From: Pseudomonas sp. 6D_7.1_Bac1
GTDB taxonomy: Bacteria; Pseudomonadota; Gammaproteobacteria; Pseudomonadales; Pseudomonadaceae
Assembly (NCBI RefSeq): GCF_025465945.1
Contig: NZ_JANLNW010000044.1
Location: 1 to 64,000, forward strand
DNA: 64,000 nucleotides
Direction: 5' to 3'
Positions 48,985 through 58,915 of the stretch are shown here, one piece after another. Below the pieces are notes generated by a model that made no database searches, was not told the origin of the DNA, and saw nothing but the letters and a program-made list of their open reading frames with translations. A program made the translations under genes and the position numbers. The number at the start of each line of letters is the position of its first letter. The first letter of the stretch is position 1.

Positions 48985-50874
48985 ATGACATCAGTAAACC
49001 AGTTCTGGCGCCGGGCGAAACTGCCTCTGGCGGTCAGTCTCGCCTCTACGCTCGCCGGGCCGGCATTCGGCGTCAGTTTCAACGTCGGTGAAATCGAAGG
49101 TCAGTTCGACTCGTCCCTCTCCCTGGGGATGAGTGTGTCCACCCAGCAGCCGAACAAGAACCTGATCGGTGTCAACAACGGTGGCAAGGGCCTGTCCCAG
49201 ACCTCCGACGACGGTCACTTGAACTTCAAGAGCGGGCAAGCCTTTTCGAAGATCTTCAAGGGCATCCATGACCTTGAACTGAAATACGGCGATACCGGCG
49301 TCTTCGTACGCGGTAAATACTGGTACGACTTCGCGCTGCAAAACCAGGACCTGGAATTCAAGAACGTCAGCAACGACAGACGCCTGGAAGGCGCCAAGTC
49401 GTCGGGTGGGGAAATCCTCGACGCCTTCGTCTACCACAACTACTCCATTGCCAATGAGCCGGGTTCCGTGCGCTTGGGCAAGCAGGTTGTCAACTGGGGT
49501 GAAAGTACCTTCATCGGCGGCGGCATCAACGCGATCAACCCGATCGACGTGTCCGCATTCCGTCGTCCCGGTGCCGAGATCAAGGAAGGCCTGATCCCGG
49601 TCAACATGTTCTACATCTCGCAAAGCCTGACCGAGAGCCTGTCGGCTCAAGCGTTCTACCAGATCGGCTGGGACCAGACCGTTGTCGACAACTGCGGCAC
49701 CTTCTTCTCCCAGCCAGACATTATTGCCAACGGTTGCACCGACAATCTGCGCGTCCTGAACAAGCGCTCGACCATCCCGGCCGTCGCCTTGGGGCCTTTG
49801 GCCGCGAACGGTGTCGACGTCAACGAAGAAGGTGTACTGGTTCGTCGCGCGGCAGACCGTGATGCGAGCAACGCCGGCCAGTGGGGCGCGGCCTTCAAGT
49901 ACATGTTCGATCCGCTGGACACCGAGTTCGGTGCCTACTTCATGAACTACCACAGCCGTGCACCGATCTTCAGTGCGACCGGTGCTCCGCAGTCGGTCTA
50001 TAACGGCGTCAAGGCATTGCCCGGTCCGTTCCAGGCACTGGGGCCGCTGGTGGTCGCGGGTAACTCGCAGTACTTTGTCGAGTACCCGGAAGATATCCGT
50101 CTCTACGGCCTGAGCTTCTCCACCACCCTGCCTACCGGTACGGCGTGGAGCGGTGAGATCAGCTACCGGCCGAATGCGCCGGTGCAGTTGAACTCTACCG
50201 ACATCCTGTTCGCCGGTGTTCGTCCACTGGGTGGTGCGCTGGCCAACGCCTCCTTGCTCAGTGCCGCTCCCGGTGAAGACCTGCACGGCTATCGCCGCAA
50301 GGAAATCACCCAGTTCCAGACTACCTTCACACACTTCTTCGATCAGGTCATGGGCGCCCAGCGTCTGACCCTGGTGGGTGAAGTCGGACTGACTCACGTC
50401 GGTGGCCTGGAAAGCACGTCCGATGTCCGTTATGGCCGCGATCCGGTCTTTGGTCCGGGCCAACTGCCCTCCACGGGTGGTCTGGACACCTGCTCGCAGA
50501 TCCTCAACACCTCCACCATCAACGGTGCCGGGCCGGGTGCGGCGACCAACAACCGTAGCAGTAACTGCAACAACGATGGTTTCACCACGGCCAACTCCTG
50601 GGGCTACCGCGCCCGGGCCATTTGGGAATACCCGGACGTATTCGCCGGTGTGAACCTCAAGCCTAACGTGGCCTGGTCCCATGACGTCAGCGGTTATTCG
50701 CCAGGCCCTGGCGGCAACTTCGAGGAAGGTCGCAAAGCGGTCAGCCTGGGTCTCGATGCCGAGTACCAGAACACCTACACCGCGAGCCTCGCGTACACCA
50801 ACTTCTTTGGCGGCAAGTACAGCACCGTGGATGATCGCGACTTCGTTGCGCTCAGCGTCGGCGTGAACTTCTAA
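48985..50874 (+). CDS. DUF1302-family outer-membrane protein
   Basis: The 629-aa precursor has a signal peptide cleaved near AFGVS and long runs of alternating residues typical of an outer-membrane beta-barrel, ending in the aromatic/hydrophobic C-terminal VALSVGVNF. DUF1302 proteins occur with DUF1329 partners and are associated with lipid or hydrophobic-compound handling; the substrate is unknown. The start at 48985 has GGAG upstream and restores the signal peptide. An AACAATAA motif at 48957-48964 lies just before the ribosome site. Confidence 0.88.
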   Translation: MTSVNQFWRRAKLPLAVSLASTLAGPAFGVSFNVGEIEGQFDSSLSLGMSVSTQQPNKNLIGVNNGGKGLSQTSDDGHLNFKSGQAFSKIFKGIHDLELKYGDTGVFVRGKYWYDFALQNQDLEFKNVSNDRRLEGAKSSGGEILDAFVYHNYSIANEPGSVRLGKQVVNWGESTFIGGGINAINPIDVSAFRRPGAEIKEGLIPVNMFYISQSLTESLSAQAFYQIGWDQTVVDNCGTFFSQPDIIANGCTDNLRVLNKRSTIPAVALGPLAANGVDVNEEGVLVRRAADRDASNAGQWGAAFKYMFDPLDTEFGAYFMNYHSRAPIFSATGAPQSVYNGVKALPGPFQALGPLVVAGNSQYFVEYPEDIRLYGLSFSTTLPTGTAWSGEISYRPNAPVQLNSTDILFAGVRPLGGALANASLLSAAPGEDLHGYRRKEITQFQTTFTHFFDQVMGAQRLTLVGEVGLTHVGGLESTSDVRYGRDPVFGPGQLPSTGGLDTCSQILNTSTINGAGPGAATNNRSSNCNNDGFTTANSWGYRARAIWEYPDVFAGVNLKPNVAWSHDVSGYSPGPGGNFEEGRKAVSLGLDAEYQNTYTASLAYTNFFGGKYSTVDDRDFVALSVGVNF

Positions 50875-50902
50875 GCACTGCATCTTCAGGACGAACAACA
50901 AT

Positions 50903-52267
50903 ATGAAAATAACCAAAAGTCTGTTGCAAGCCGGGGTCCTTGGGCTTTCATTGCTGGCGACCGCGGTCATGGCGGCGGTACCTGCTGGCGAAGCGGACAA
51001 GTTGGGCAAGAGCCTGACGCCGATGGGTGCGGAAATGGCAGGCAATGCCGATGGCTCGATCCCGGCCTGGAAACCCATGGAGAAAAGCGCCGGCACCGTC
51101 GACAGCAAAGGTTTCCTGTCCAACCCGTATGCCAGTGAGCAACCGCTGTTCACCATCACCGCGCAAAACGTCGACAAGTACAAAGACAAACTGGCGCCGG
51201 GCCAATACGCGATGTTCAAGCGTTACCCGGACACCTTCAAAATGCCGGTCTACCCGTCTCATCGTGGCGCGACCGTGCCGGATGATGTGTTCGCCGCCAT
51301 CAAGAAGAACGCCACCAACACCAACCTGGTGTCTGGCGGCAACGGTCTGGAGAACTTCGAAACCGCCGTGCCGTTCCCGATTCCGAAAAGCGGCGTCGAA
51401 GTCATCTGGAACCACATCACCCGCTATCGTGGCGGCAGCGTGACCCGTCTGGTGACCCAGGCCACGCCACAACCGAACGGCTCGTACAGCCTGGTGTACT
51501 TCCAGGATCAGTTTGTGTTCCGCGACAAGATGAAGGATTACGACCCGAAAAACCCGGGCAACATCCTGTTCTACTTCAAGCAGAAAGTGACCGCGCCGGC
51601 ACGTCTGGCCGGTGGTGTGCTGCTGGTGCACGAAACCCTCGACCAGGTGAAGGAACCGCGTTCGGCGTGGGTCTACAACGCCGGTCAGCGTCGTGTGCGT
51701 CGGGCCCCGCAAGTGTCGTATGACGGTCCGGGTACGGCTGCCGATGGCCTGCGTACTTCCGATAACCTGGACATGTACAACGGTGCACCGGATCGTTACG
51801 ACTGGAAGCTCGAAGGCAAGAAAGAGATGTACATCGCCTCCGACAGCTACAAGCTCGATTCACCGACACTCAAGTACGACGACATCATCAAGGCCGGTCA
51901 CATCAACCAGGACCTGGCGCGTTACGAGTTGCGTCGCGTCTGGCATGTGGTGGCAACCCTGAAGGAAGGTCAGCGTCACATCTACGCCAAGCGTGACTTC
52001 TACATTGACGAAGACACCTGGCAAGCCGCGGTCATCGATCACTACGACGGTCGTGGTCAACTCTGGCGTGTGGCTGAAGCCCATGCCGAGAACTACTACG
52101 ACAAACAAGTGCCGTGGTACGCCCTGGAAGCCCTCTACGACCTGCAGTCCGGCCGCTACCTGGCGTTGGGCATGAAGAACGAAGAGAAACAGTCGTATGA
52201 CTTCGGCTTCACCGCGACCACCAGTGATTTCACCCCGGCTGCATTGGCTCAGGACGGCGTTCGCTAA
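50903..52267 (+). CDS. DUF1329-family periplasmic protein
   Basis: The 454-aa precursor has a cleavable signal (AVMAAV near residue 25) and the DUF1329 pattern, including RYPDTFKMPVYPSHRG and QRRVRRAPQVSYDGPGTA. The fold is reported to resemble LolA/LolB-type lipid-binding proteins, so it may carry a hydrophobic ligand to the DUF1302 barrel (inference). It starts 28 bases after the DUF1302 gene, and AACAACAA at 50894-50901 directly precedes the ATG. Confidence 0.88.
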   Translation: MKITKSLLQAGVLGLSLLATAVMAAVPAGEADKLGKSLTPMGAEMAGNADGSIPAWKPMEKSAGTVDSKGFLSNPYASEQPLFTITAQNVDKYKDKLAPGQYAMFKRYPDTFKMPVYPSHRGATVPDDVFAAIKKNATNTNLVSGGNGLENFETAVPFPIPKSGVEVIWNHITRYRGGSVTRLVTQATPQPNGSYSLVYFQDQFVFRDKMKDYDPKNPGNILFYFKQKVTAPARLAGGVLLVHETLDQVKEPRSAWVYNAGQRRVRRAPQVSYDGPGTAADGLRTSDNLDMYNGAPDRYDWKLEGKKEMYIASDSYKLDSPTLKYDDIIKAGHINQDLARYELRRVWHVVATLKEGQRHIYAKRDFYIDEDTWQAAVIDHYDGRGQLWRVAEAHAENYYDKQVPWYALEALYDLQSGRYLALGMKNEEKQSYDFGFTATTSDFTPAALAQDGVR

Positions 52268-52301
52268 GCTAAAGTGTCGTAACACAGAGGCCGCATCCTC
52301 G

Positions 52302-52334
52302 AAAAACGCCCCGACTGGTTCGGGGCGTTTTTTT
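52302..52334 (+). terminator. rho-independent terminator after the DUF1329 gene
   Basis: AAAAACGCCCCGA and TCGGGGCGTTTTTTT form a stem with a seven-T tail 35 bases after the stop. Confidence 0.92.
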
Positions 52335-52535
52335 AGGTGCGCCCAGCATGGGCGCAATGCCAAAGATCGCAGGCTTCGCCAGCGCCTGCAGGAACCGCAA
52401 TCACCCAAACGCGGCGGTATATTCATATGCCCTTTCGATCTAGTTGGTGTCCTGATTAGAAGAGGTCGCTGTGCTAGCATTCGCCGCTCGAACACGGCCC
52501 GCTGGCCGTTCATAAGAAAGCTTTCGTGAGTAGCC

Positions 52536-53453
52536 ATGGTCGACAAACTGACGCATCTGAAACAGCTGGAGGCGGAAAGCATCCACATCATCCGCGAGGT
52601 GGCCGCCGAGTTCGACAACCCGGTGATGCTGTACTCCATCGGTAAAGACTCCGCCGTGATGCTGCATCTGGCACGCAAGGCGTTCTTCCCGGGCAAGCTG
52701 CCGTTTCCGGTGATGCACGTCGACACCCAATGGAAATTCCAGGAGATGTACAGCTTCCGCGACAAGATGGTCGAAGAGCTGGGCCTTGACCTGATTACCT
52801 ATGTCAACCCGGAAGGCGTGGCGCAAGGGATCAACCCGTTCACCCACGGCAGTGCCAAGCACACCGACATCATGAAAACCGAAGGCCTGAAACAGGCTTT
52901 GGACAAGTACGGCTTCGACGCGGCCTTCGGTGGGGCGCGCCGTGACGAAGAGAAGTCCCGCGCCAAAGAGCGCGTGTATTCGTTCCGCGACAGCAAGCAC
53001 CGCTGGGACCCGAAAAACCAGCGCCCGGAGCTGTGGAACGTCTACAACGGCAAGGTCAACAAAGGCGAATCGATCCGCGTCTTCCCGTTGTCGAACTGGA
53101 CCGAGCTGGACATCTGGCAGTACATCTACCTTGAAGGCATTCCGATCGTTCCGCTGTACTTTGCCGCCGAACGCGATGTCATCGAGAAGAACGGCACGCT
53201 GATCATGATCGACGACGAGCGCATCCTCGAGCACCTGAGCGACGAAGACAAAGCCCGCATCGTCAAAAAGAAAGTGCGTTTCCGTACCCTTGGCTGCTAC
53301 CCGTTGACGGGCGCGGTGGAGTCCGAGGCCGAAAGCCTCACGGACATCATTCAGGAAATGCTCCTGACGCGAACTTCCGAGCGCCAGGGCCGAGTCATCG
53401 ATCACGATGGCGCCGGCTCAATGGAAGACAAAAAACGTCAAGGTTATTTCTAA
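52536..53453 (+). CDS. cysD: sulfate adenylyltransferase subunit 2
   Basis: CysD with CysN makes adenosine 5'-phosphosulfate from sulfate and ATP. The 305-aa protein has the ATP-pyrophosphatase motif [13 protein letters not shown] and the conserved [16 protein letters not shown] and [11 protein letters not shown]. It is ten bases before cysNC on the same strand, forming the sulfate-activation operon. Confidence 0.98.
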   Translation: MVDKLTHLKQLEAESIHIIREVAAEFDNPVMLYSIGKDSAVMLHLARKAFFPGKLPFPVMHVDTQWKFQEMYSFRDKMVEELGLDLITYVNPEGVAQGINPFTHGSAKHTDIMKTEGLKQALDKYGFDAAFGGARRDEEKSRAKERVYSFRDSKHRWDPKNQRPELWNVYNGKVNKGESIRVFPLSNWTELDIWQYIYLEGIPIVPLYFAAERDVIEKNGTLIMIDDERILEHLSDEDKARIVKKKVRFRTLGCYPLTGAVESEAESLTDIIQEMLLTRTSERQGRVIDHDGAGSMEDKKRQGYF

Positions 53454-53462
53454 GGGGCTGTC

Positions 53463-55361
53463 ATGTCGCACCAATCTGATTTGATCAGCGAGGACATCCT
53501 CGCCTACCTGGGCCAGCACGAACGTAAAGAGCTTCTGCGCTTTCTGACCTGCGGTAACGTCGACGACGGCAAGAGCACCCTGATCGGGCGCCTGCTGCAC
53601 GACTCCAAGATGATCTACGAAGACCATCTGGAAGCCATTACCCGCGACTCGAAAAAAGTCGGCACCACCGGTGACGACATCGACCTGGCGTTGCTGGTCG
53701 ACGGCCTGCAGGCCGAGCGCGAACAAGGCATCACCATCGATGTCGCGTACCGCTATTTCTCCACCGCCAAGCGCAAATTCATCATTGCCGACACCCCTGG
53801 CCATGAGCAGTACACCCGCAACATGGCCACCGGTGCATCCACCTGTGACCTGGCGATCATCCTGGTCGACGCCCGTTACGGCGTGCAGACCCAGACCCGC
53901 CGCCACAGCTTTATCGCCTCGTTGCTGGGCATCAAGCACATCGTTGTCGCCATCAACAAGATGGACCTCAAGGACTTCGATCAGGGCGTGTTCGAGTCGA
54001 TCAAGGCCGACTACCTGAAGTTCGCTGAAGGCCTGAAGATGAAGGCCAGCACCATGCACTTCGTGCCGATGTCGGCATTGAAGGGCGATAACGTGGTGAA
54101 CAAGTCCGAGCGTTCGCCGTGGTACACCGGCCAGTCGCTGATGGAAATCCTTGAAACCGTCGAAGTCGCGGGCGACCGTAACTTCACCGACCTGCGTTTC
54201 CCGGTGCAGTACGTCAACCGGCCGAACCTGAACTTCCGTGGTTTCGCCGGCACCCTGGCCAGCGGTATCGTCAAAAAGGGCGACGAAGTCGTGGTGCTGC
54301 CGTCGGGCAAGAGCAGCCGCGTGAAATCCATCGTCACCTTCGAAGGTGAGCTGGAGCACGCAGGTCCAGGCCAGGCTGTAACGCTGACCATGGAAGACGA
54401 GATCGACATATCCCGTGGCGACCTGCTGGTGCATGCCGACAACGTGCCGCCGGTCACCGACAGCTTCGAAGCGATGCTGGTGTGGATGGCTGAAGAGCCG
54501 ATGCTGCCGGGCAAGAAATACGACATTAAACGCGCTACCAGTTACGTGCCGGGCTCGATCGCCAGCATCGTCAACAAGGTCGACGTGAACACCCTGGAAG
54601 AAGGCCCGGCCAGCGCCTTGCAGCTGAACGAGATCGGTAAGGTCAAGATCAGCCTCGACGCGCCGATTGCACTCGACGGTTATGAAAGCAACCGCACCAC
54701 CGGCTCGTTCATCATCATCGACCGCTTGACCAACGGCACCGTCGGCGCCGGCATGATTGTCGCCCAGCCTCTGGTTCACGGCAGTGCCACGCATCACGGC
54801 AAGTTGGCCCATGTAGCCACAGAAGAACGTGCCCAGCGCTTCGGCCAGCAGCCGGCCACCGTGCTGTTCAGCGGCCTCTCGGGCGCTGGCAAAAGCACCC
54901 TGGCCTATGCCGTCGAGCGCAAGCTGTTCGACATGGGCCGTGCGGTGTTTGTGCTCGATGGCCAGAACCTGCGTCACGACCTGAACAAAGGTCTGCCGCA
55001 GGATCGCGCCGGGCGCACCGAGAACTGGCGTCGTGCGGCCCACGTTGCGCGTCAGTTCAACGAAGCCGGCTTGCTGACCCTGGCGGCGTTTGTCGCACCG
55101 GACGCCGAAGGCCGCGAGCAGGCCAAGGCGCTGATTGGTGGCGAGCGTTTGTTGACGGTCTATGTGCAGGCTTCACCCACTGTTTGCGCCGAGCGCGATC
55201 CGCAAGGTTTGTACGCTGCTGGCGGCGACAACATCCCAGGCGATTCCTTCCCGTACGACGTGCCGCTGGACGCCGATCTTGTGGTCGACACACAGACGCT
55301 GTCGCTGGAAGAAAGCGTCAAGCACGTGCTGGATCTGCTGCGTAAGCGTGGTGCGATCTAA
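53463..55361 (+). CDS. cysN/C: bifunctional sulfate adenylyltransferase subunit 1 / adenylylsulfate kinase
   Basis: The 632-aa fusion has an N-terminal EF-Tu-like GTPase (P-loop [26 protein letters not shown]) that drives CysD. Its C-terminal APS kinase (P-loop [12 protein letters not shown] near residue 475) makes PAPS. The fused form is usual in Pseudomonas. It ends 15 bases before a strong terminator. Confidence 0.97.
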   Translation: MSHQSDLISEDILAYLGQHERKELLRFLTCGNVDDGKSTLIGRLLHDSKMIYEDHLEAITRDSKKVGTTGDDIDLALLVDGLQAEREQGITIDVAYRYFSTAKRKFIIADTPGHEQYTRNMATGASTCDLAIILVDARYGVQTQTRRHSFIASLLGIKHIVVAINKMDLKDFDQGVFESIKADYLKFAEGLKMKASTMHFVPMSALKGDNVVNKSERSPWYTGQSLMEILETVEVAGDRNFTDLRFPVQYVNRPNLNFRGFAGTLASGIVKKGDEVVVLPSGKSSRVKSIVTFEGELEHAGPGQAVTLTMEDEIDISRGDLLVHADNVPPVTDSFEAMLVWMAEEPMLPGKKYDIKRATSYVPGSIASIVNKVDVNTLEEGPASALQLNEIGKVKISLDAPIALDGYESNRTTGSFIIIDRLTNGTVGAGMIVAQPLVHGSATHHGKLAHVATEERAQRFGQQPATVLFSGLSGAGKSTLAYAVERKLFDMGRAVFVLDGQNLRHDLNKGLPQDRAGRTENWRRAAHVARQFNEAGLLTLAAFVAPDAEGREQAKALIGGERLLTVYVQASPTVCAERDPQGLYAAGGDNIPGDSFPYDVPLDADLVVDTQTLSLEESVKHVLDLLRKRGAI

Positions 55362-55376
55362 GCGTTAGCGAAGCAT

Positions 55377-55415
55377 AAAAAACCCGCAGATGAGTGATCA
55401 TCTGCGGGTTTTTTT
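55377..55415 (+). terminator. rho-independent terminator after cysNC
   Basis: AACCCGCAGATGA and TCATCTGCGGGTT form a perfect stem followed by T7, preceded by an A-run. Confidence 0.93.
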
Positions 55416-55433
55416 GTGTCTGGTCGGACGCCA

Positions 55434-55524
55434 TCGCGAGCAGGCTCGCTCCCACATGGGATCTCTATGGAATACAAATTTTGTGTTCACTAAAAATCAA
55501 CTGTGTGAGCGAGCCTGCTCGCGA
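55434..55524. repeat. REP doublet, family A
   Basis: Inverted copies at 55434-55456 and 55502-55524 (the latter with a G-to-T change, TGTGTGAG) lie between convergent cysNC and the acyltransferase gene. Confidence 0.88.
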
Positions 55525-55544
55525 TGGGCCGGCACAGACACCCA

Positions 55545-56447
55545 TTACTTGGCGGGGAATTCGCGATGCATCTGTTCGAGCAGCGCATCCTTGTCTTCCC
55601 ACAACTGGTTGATCCAGCCCTGGAACTCCAGGCGGTACACGCCATCCTGGTCGTAGTTCTTGCCGATGAACTGCGGTGGGATGTTCAGCTCCTGAAAGTG
55701 CACCACCACGTCGTTCACGTTGCCGCACAGCAGGTCCCAGTAACCGGGGCGCCCGGCCGGGTAGTGAATGGTCACATTGACGATGGCTTCCAGCTGCTCA
55801 CCCATGGCATCCAGCACAAACGCGATACCGCCGGCCTTGGGCTTGAGCAGGTAGCGGAACGGCGATTGCTGTTGCGCATGCTTGCTTTCGGTGAAGCGCG
55901 TGCCTTCAACGAAGTTGAAAATTCCCACCGGGTTATTGCGGAATTTGTCGCAAGTTTTTCGGGTGGTTTCCAGGTCCTTGCCTTTCTTCTCCGGATACTT
56001 CTCCAGATACGCCTTGGAGTAGCGCTTCATGAACGGGAAACCCAACGCCCACCAGGCCAGACCGATCACCGGAACCCAGATCAGCTCTTGCTTGAGGAAG
56101 AACTTCAGTGGGCGAATCCGGCGGTTAAGCACGTATTGCAACACCATGATGTCGACCCAGCTCTGGTGGTTGCTCGTGATCAGGTACGAGTGCTGATAAT
56201 CCAGACCTTCGAGCCCGCTGAGGTGCCAGCGGGTTTGGCCTATCAGGTTCATCCATGCCTTGTTGTTGCTGATCCATGCCTCGTGGGTATGGTTCATCAG
56301 CCAATGGGTGAAGCGCTGGGTGAGGGCGAATGGCAACACCTTGAAGATCGCCACGCAGAACAGAAACGAGCACAACAGAAGGGTGTTCAACGCCAACAAC
56401 AGCGAGGCGATCACGCCCCGCAGAGGCGCAGGTAGAAAATCCAGCAT
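55545..56447 (-). CDS. YihG/PlsC-type lysophospholipid acyltransferase
   Basis: The 300-aa membrane protein has an N-terminal hydrophobic region, then the acyltransferase motif I SNHQSWVD (His-x4-Asp), FNFVEGTRFTESK (motif III) and further hydrophobic stretches. It is probably a 1-acyl-glycerol-3-phosphate acyltransferase of the YihG group, acting in phospholipid remodelling. Its ATG abuts the pta stop codon directly, so the two genes are co-transcribed. Confidence 0.88.
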   Translation of the reverse strand: MLDFLPAPLRGVIASLLLALNTLLLCSFLFCVAIFKVLPFALTQRFTHWLMNHTHEAWISNNKAWMNLIGQTRWHLSGLEGLDYQHSYLITSNHQSWVDIMVLQYVLNRRIRPLKFFLKQELIWVPVIGLAWWALGFPFMKRYSKAYLEKYPEKKGKDLETTRKTCDKFRNNPVGIFNFVEGTRFTESKHAQQQSPFRYLLKPKAGGIAFVLDAMGEQLEAIVNVTIHYPAGRPGYWDLLCGNVNDVVVHFQELNIPPQFIGKNYDQDGVYRLEFQGWINQLWEDKDALLEQMHREFPAK

Positions 56448-58547
56448 TTAAATATCCAAAGGTCGGTTGGCGGCTTGAATCGCAGTCAGGGCGATGGTGT
56501 AGACGATGTCGTCGACCTGAGCGCCGCGCGGCAAATCATTGACTGGTTTGCGCAGGCCTTGCAGCATCGGTCCGAGGCTGACGCAGTCGGCACTGCGCTG
56601 CACGGCTTTGTGGGTGGTGTTGCCGGTGTTCAGATCAGGGAAAATGAACACCGTGGCCCGACCGGCCACCTGACTGTTAGGTGCCAGTTGCCGAGCCACG
56701 TCTTCGTTGGCCGCAGCGTCGTACTGCAACGGCCCGTCGATCAGCAGCGCGTTTTGCGCTTCATGGGCGAGCAAGGTGGCCTCGCGGACTTTCTCGACTT
56801 CTTCGCCGCTGGCGGACTCGCCGCTGGAATAGCTGAGCATCGCCACCCGTGGCGTGATTCCGAAGGCCGCGGCAGAGTCGGCGCTTTGCAGGGCGATTTC
56901 GGCCAGCTCGCTGGCGCTCGGGTGCGGGTTCATGATGCAGTCGCCGTAGACCAGCACTTCCTCCGGGAACAGCATGAAAAACACCGACGACACCAGCGTG
57001 CAGCCGGGTGCGGTCTTGATCAGTTGCAGGGCTGGGCGAATGGTATTGGCGGTGGAATGGATGACCCCGGACACCAGCCCGTCGACTTCATCCAGCGCCA
57101 GCATCATGGTGCCGATCACCACGGTGTCTTCCAGTTGCTGCTCGGCCATCGGGGCGTTGAGACTTTTGGTCTTGCGCAGCGCGACCATCGGCTCGACATA
57201 ACGCTGACGGATCAGGTCCGGGTCGAGAATTTCCAGGCCTTCAGGCAACTCGATGCCTTGGGCGCGAGCGACCGCTTGCACGTCCTCAGGTTTGGCCAGC
57301 AACACGCAACGAGCGATGCCACGCGCCTGGCAGATCGCGGCCGCCTGCACGGTCAGCGGTTCGCTGCCTTCGGGCAGGACGATGCGTTTGTTGGCCGCCT
57401 GGGCGCGCTGGATCAATTGATAGCGGAACACTGCCGGCGACAGGCGCATTTCACGCGGCGTGCCGCAGCGCTGGTGCAGCCAGTTGGCGTCGAGGTGGCT
57501 GGCGACGAAGTCGGTGATGATCTCCGCACGCTCGCGGTCGTCGATCGGGATTTCCTTGTTCAATCCGTTCAACTGGTTGGCGGTGTCGTAGGAGCCGGTG
57601 CTCACCGACAGCACGGGCAGGCCAGCCTGCAAGGCGCCTCGGCAGAGGTCCATGATCCGTGGGTCGGGCAGGGTGCCGCTGGTCAGCAGCAGCCCGGCCA
57701 ACGGTACGCCATTGATCGCCGCGAGGCTGACAGCAAGGATGATGTCGTCGCGATCACCGGGGGTCACTACCAGCACGCCGGGTTTGAGCAGTTCCACCGT
57801 GTTGCGCATGGTGCGGGCGCAAATGATGATCTTGCTCATGCGCCGGGTTTCGTAGTCGCCGGCGTTGAGCACTTGAGCGCCCATCAAATCGGCCACGTCG
57901 CGGGTGCGTGGTGCGTTCAGTTCTGGCTGGAACGGAATGCAGCCCAACAGGCGGAAGTCACCGCTGCGCAACAACGGTGAGTGTTCCTTCAAGCGGGCGG
58001 CGAAGGCCTCCATGCTTTCTTCGGTTTTGACCTTGTTGAGGATCACACCGAGCACTTTCGGATCCTTCGGGCCGCCGAACAATTGCGCCTGCAACTCGAC
58101 CCGACCGGACAGTTCGGTGAGCACTTCGTTTTCCGGTGCCGAGACCAGAATCACTTCGGCATCCAGGCTTTTCGCCAGGTGCAGGTTGACCCGTGCGGCG
58201 TAGCTGGCGCTGCGGGTCGGGACCATGCCTTCAACGATCAGCACGTCTTTGCCGATGGCGGCTTGCTGGTACAGGGTAATGATTTCTTCCAGCAGCTCAT
58301 CCAGTTGGCCGTCGCCGAGCATCCGCTCGACGTGGGCCAGGCCCAGCGGCTGCGGTGGCTTCAGGCCGTGGGTGCGGGCAATCAGTTCGGTGGAGCGTTC
58401 AGGACCGGTGTCGCCAGGGTGCGGCTGGGCAATCGGCTTGAAGAAGCCGACTTTCAGCCCGGCCCGCTCAAGGGTACGTACCAGCCCGAGGCTGATGGAG
58501 GTCAGACCCACACCAAAATCGGTGGGTGCGATAAAAAAAGTTTGCAT
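56448..58547 (-). CDS. pta: phosphate acetyltransferase
   Basis: Pta interconverts acetyl-CoA and acetyl phosphate. The 699-aa long form has an N-terminal P-loop-like domain (MQTFFIAPTDFGVGLTSISL), a middle DRTGG domain and a C-terminal catalytic domain with VLPEGSEPLTVQAA and SYSSGESASGEEVEKV. The start at 58547 gives the conserved beginning; ATG at 58568 would add seven residues. No ackA is visible in the window. Confidence 0.95.
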   Translation of the reverse strand: MQTFFIAPTDFGVGLTSISLGLVRTLERAGLKVGFFKPIAQPHPGDTGPERSTELIARTHGLKPPQPLGLAHVERMLGDGQLDELLEEIITLYQQAAIGKDVLIVEGMVPTRSASYAARVNLHLAKSLDAEVILVSAPENEVLTELSGRVELQAQLFGGPKDPKVLGVILNKVKTEESMEAFAARLKEHSPLLRSGDFRLLGCIPFQPELNAPRTRDVADLMGAQVLNAGDYETRRMSKIIICARTMRNTVELLKPGVLVVTPGDRDDIILAVSLAAINGVPLAGLLLTSGTLPDPRIMDLCRGALQAGLPVLSVSTGSYDTANQLNGLNKEIPIDDRERAEIITDFVASHLDANWLHQRCGTPREMRLSPAVFRYQLIQRAQAANKRIVLPEGSEPLTVQAAAICQARGIARCVLLAKPEDVQAVARAQGIELPEGLEILDPDLIRQRYVEPMVALRKTKSLNAPMAEQQLEDTVVIGTMMLALDEVDGLVSGVIHSTANTIRPALQLIKTAPGCTLVSSVFFMLFPEEVLVYGDCIMNPHPSASELAEIALQSADSAAAFGITPRVAMLSYSSGESASGEEVEKVREATLLAHEAQNALLIDGPLQYDAAANEDVARQLAPNSQVAGRATVFIFPDLNTGNTTHKAVQRSADCVSLGPMLQGLRKPVNDLPRGAQVDDIVYTIALTAIQAANRPLDI

Positions 58548-58606
58548 GCGGATTCTCTGGAGGTGCATGGCAATGGCGACGGCCTATATCTGGCTGTCTG
58601 CCGAAA

Positions 58607-58915
58607 TCAGACGTCAAGGTTATCGCTAACCGAGCCTTGAGCGCACCAACCGCAATCAAAGGGCTGGCCTATTTTTTCAATGCGTTTGGCTGGGTCCAGC
58701 ACCCAGGCCCGTGATTGCCACGGTGGCTGGTGGCGCAGATGCTGGGTATGGCCGCAGGAAAGCTCGACAACCCAGTGTCCATCCTCGTCCTGATGGAAGC
58801 CTTTTATCGTCGACGCTGTCCAAGCAACCCGTCCGTCCGGGTTCCGTTCGCTTTCGGGCGTTTGCTTCGCTAAACTTGTCCATTCTTCATTCTTATGCAA
58901 AAGGTCTCGCCCCAT
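58607..58915 (-). CDS. DUF3565-family protein
   Basis: The product of about 102 aa has the DUF3565 core STIKGFHQDEDGHWVVELSC followed by GHTQHLRHQPPW and FDCGWC, with one Cys-His cluster likely to bind a metal. The function is unknown. The only in-frame ATG upstream of the core is at 58915, which shares its bases with the FKBP start on the other strand; a TTG at 58900 is an alternative. The N-terminal 30 residues are therefore uncertain. Confidence 0.75.
   Translation of the reverse strand: MGRDLLHKNEEWTSLAKQTPESERNPDGRVAWTASTIKGFHQDEDGHWVVELSCGHTQHLRHQPPWQSRAWVLDPAKRIEKIGQPFDCGWCAQGSVSDNLDV

Noticed and set aside
48991-51219. A 742-codon open frame on the minus strand
   Set aside because: It is antisense to the DUF1302 gene and its neighbour, has no family motifs, and is rich in Val, Arg, Asp and Gly as expected for the complement of GC-rich coding DNA.
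53418-55043. A 541-codon minus-strand frame
   Set aside because: It is antisense to cysNC with the same composition artefact.
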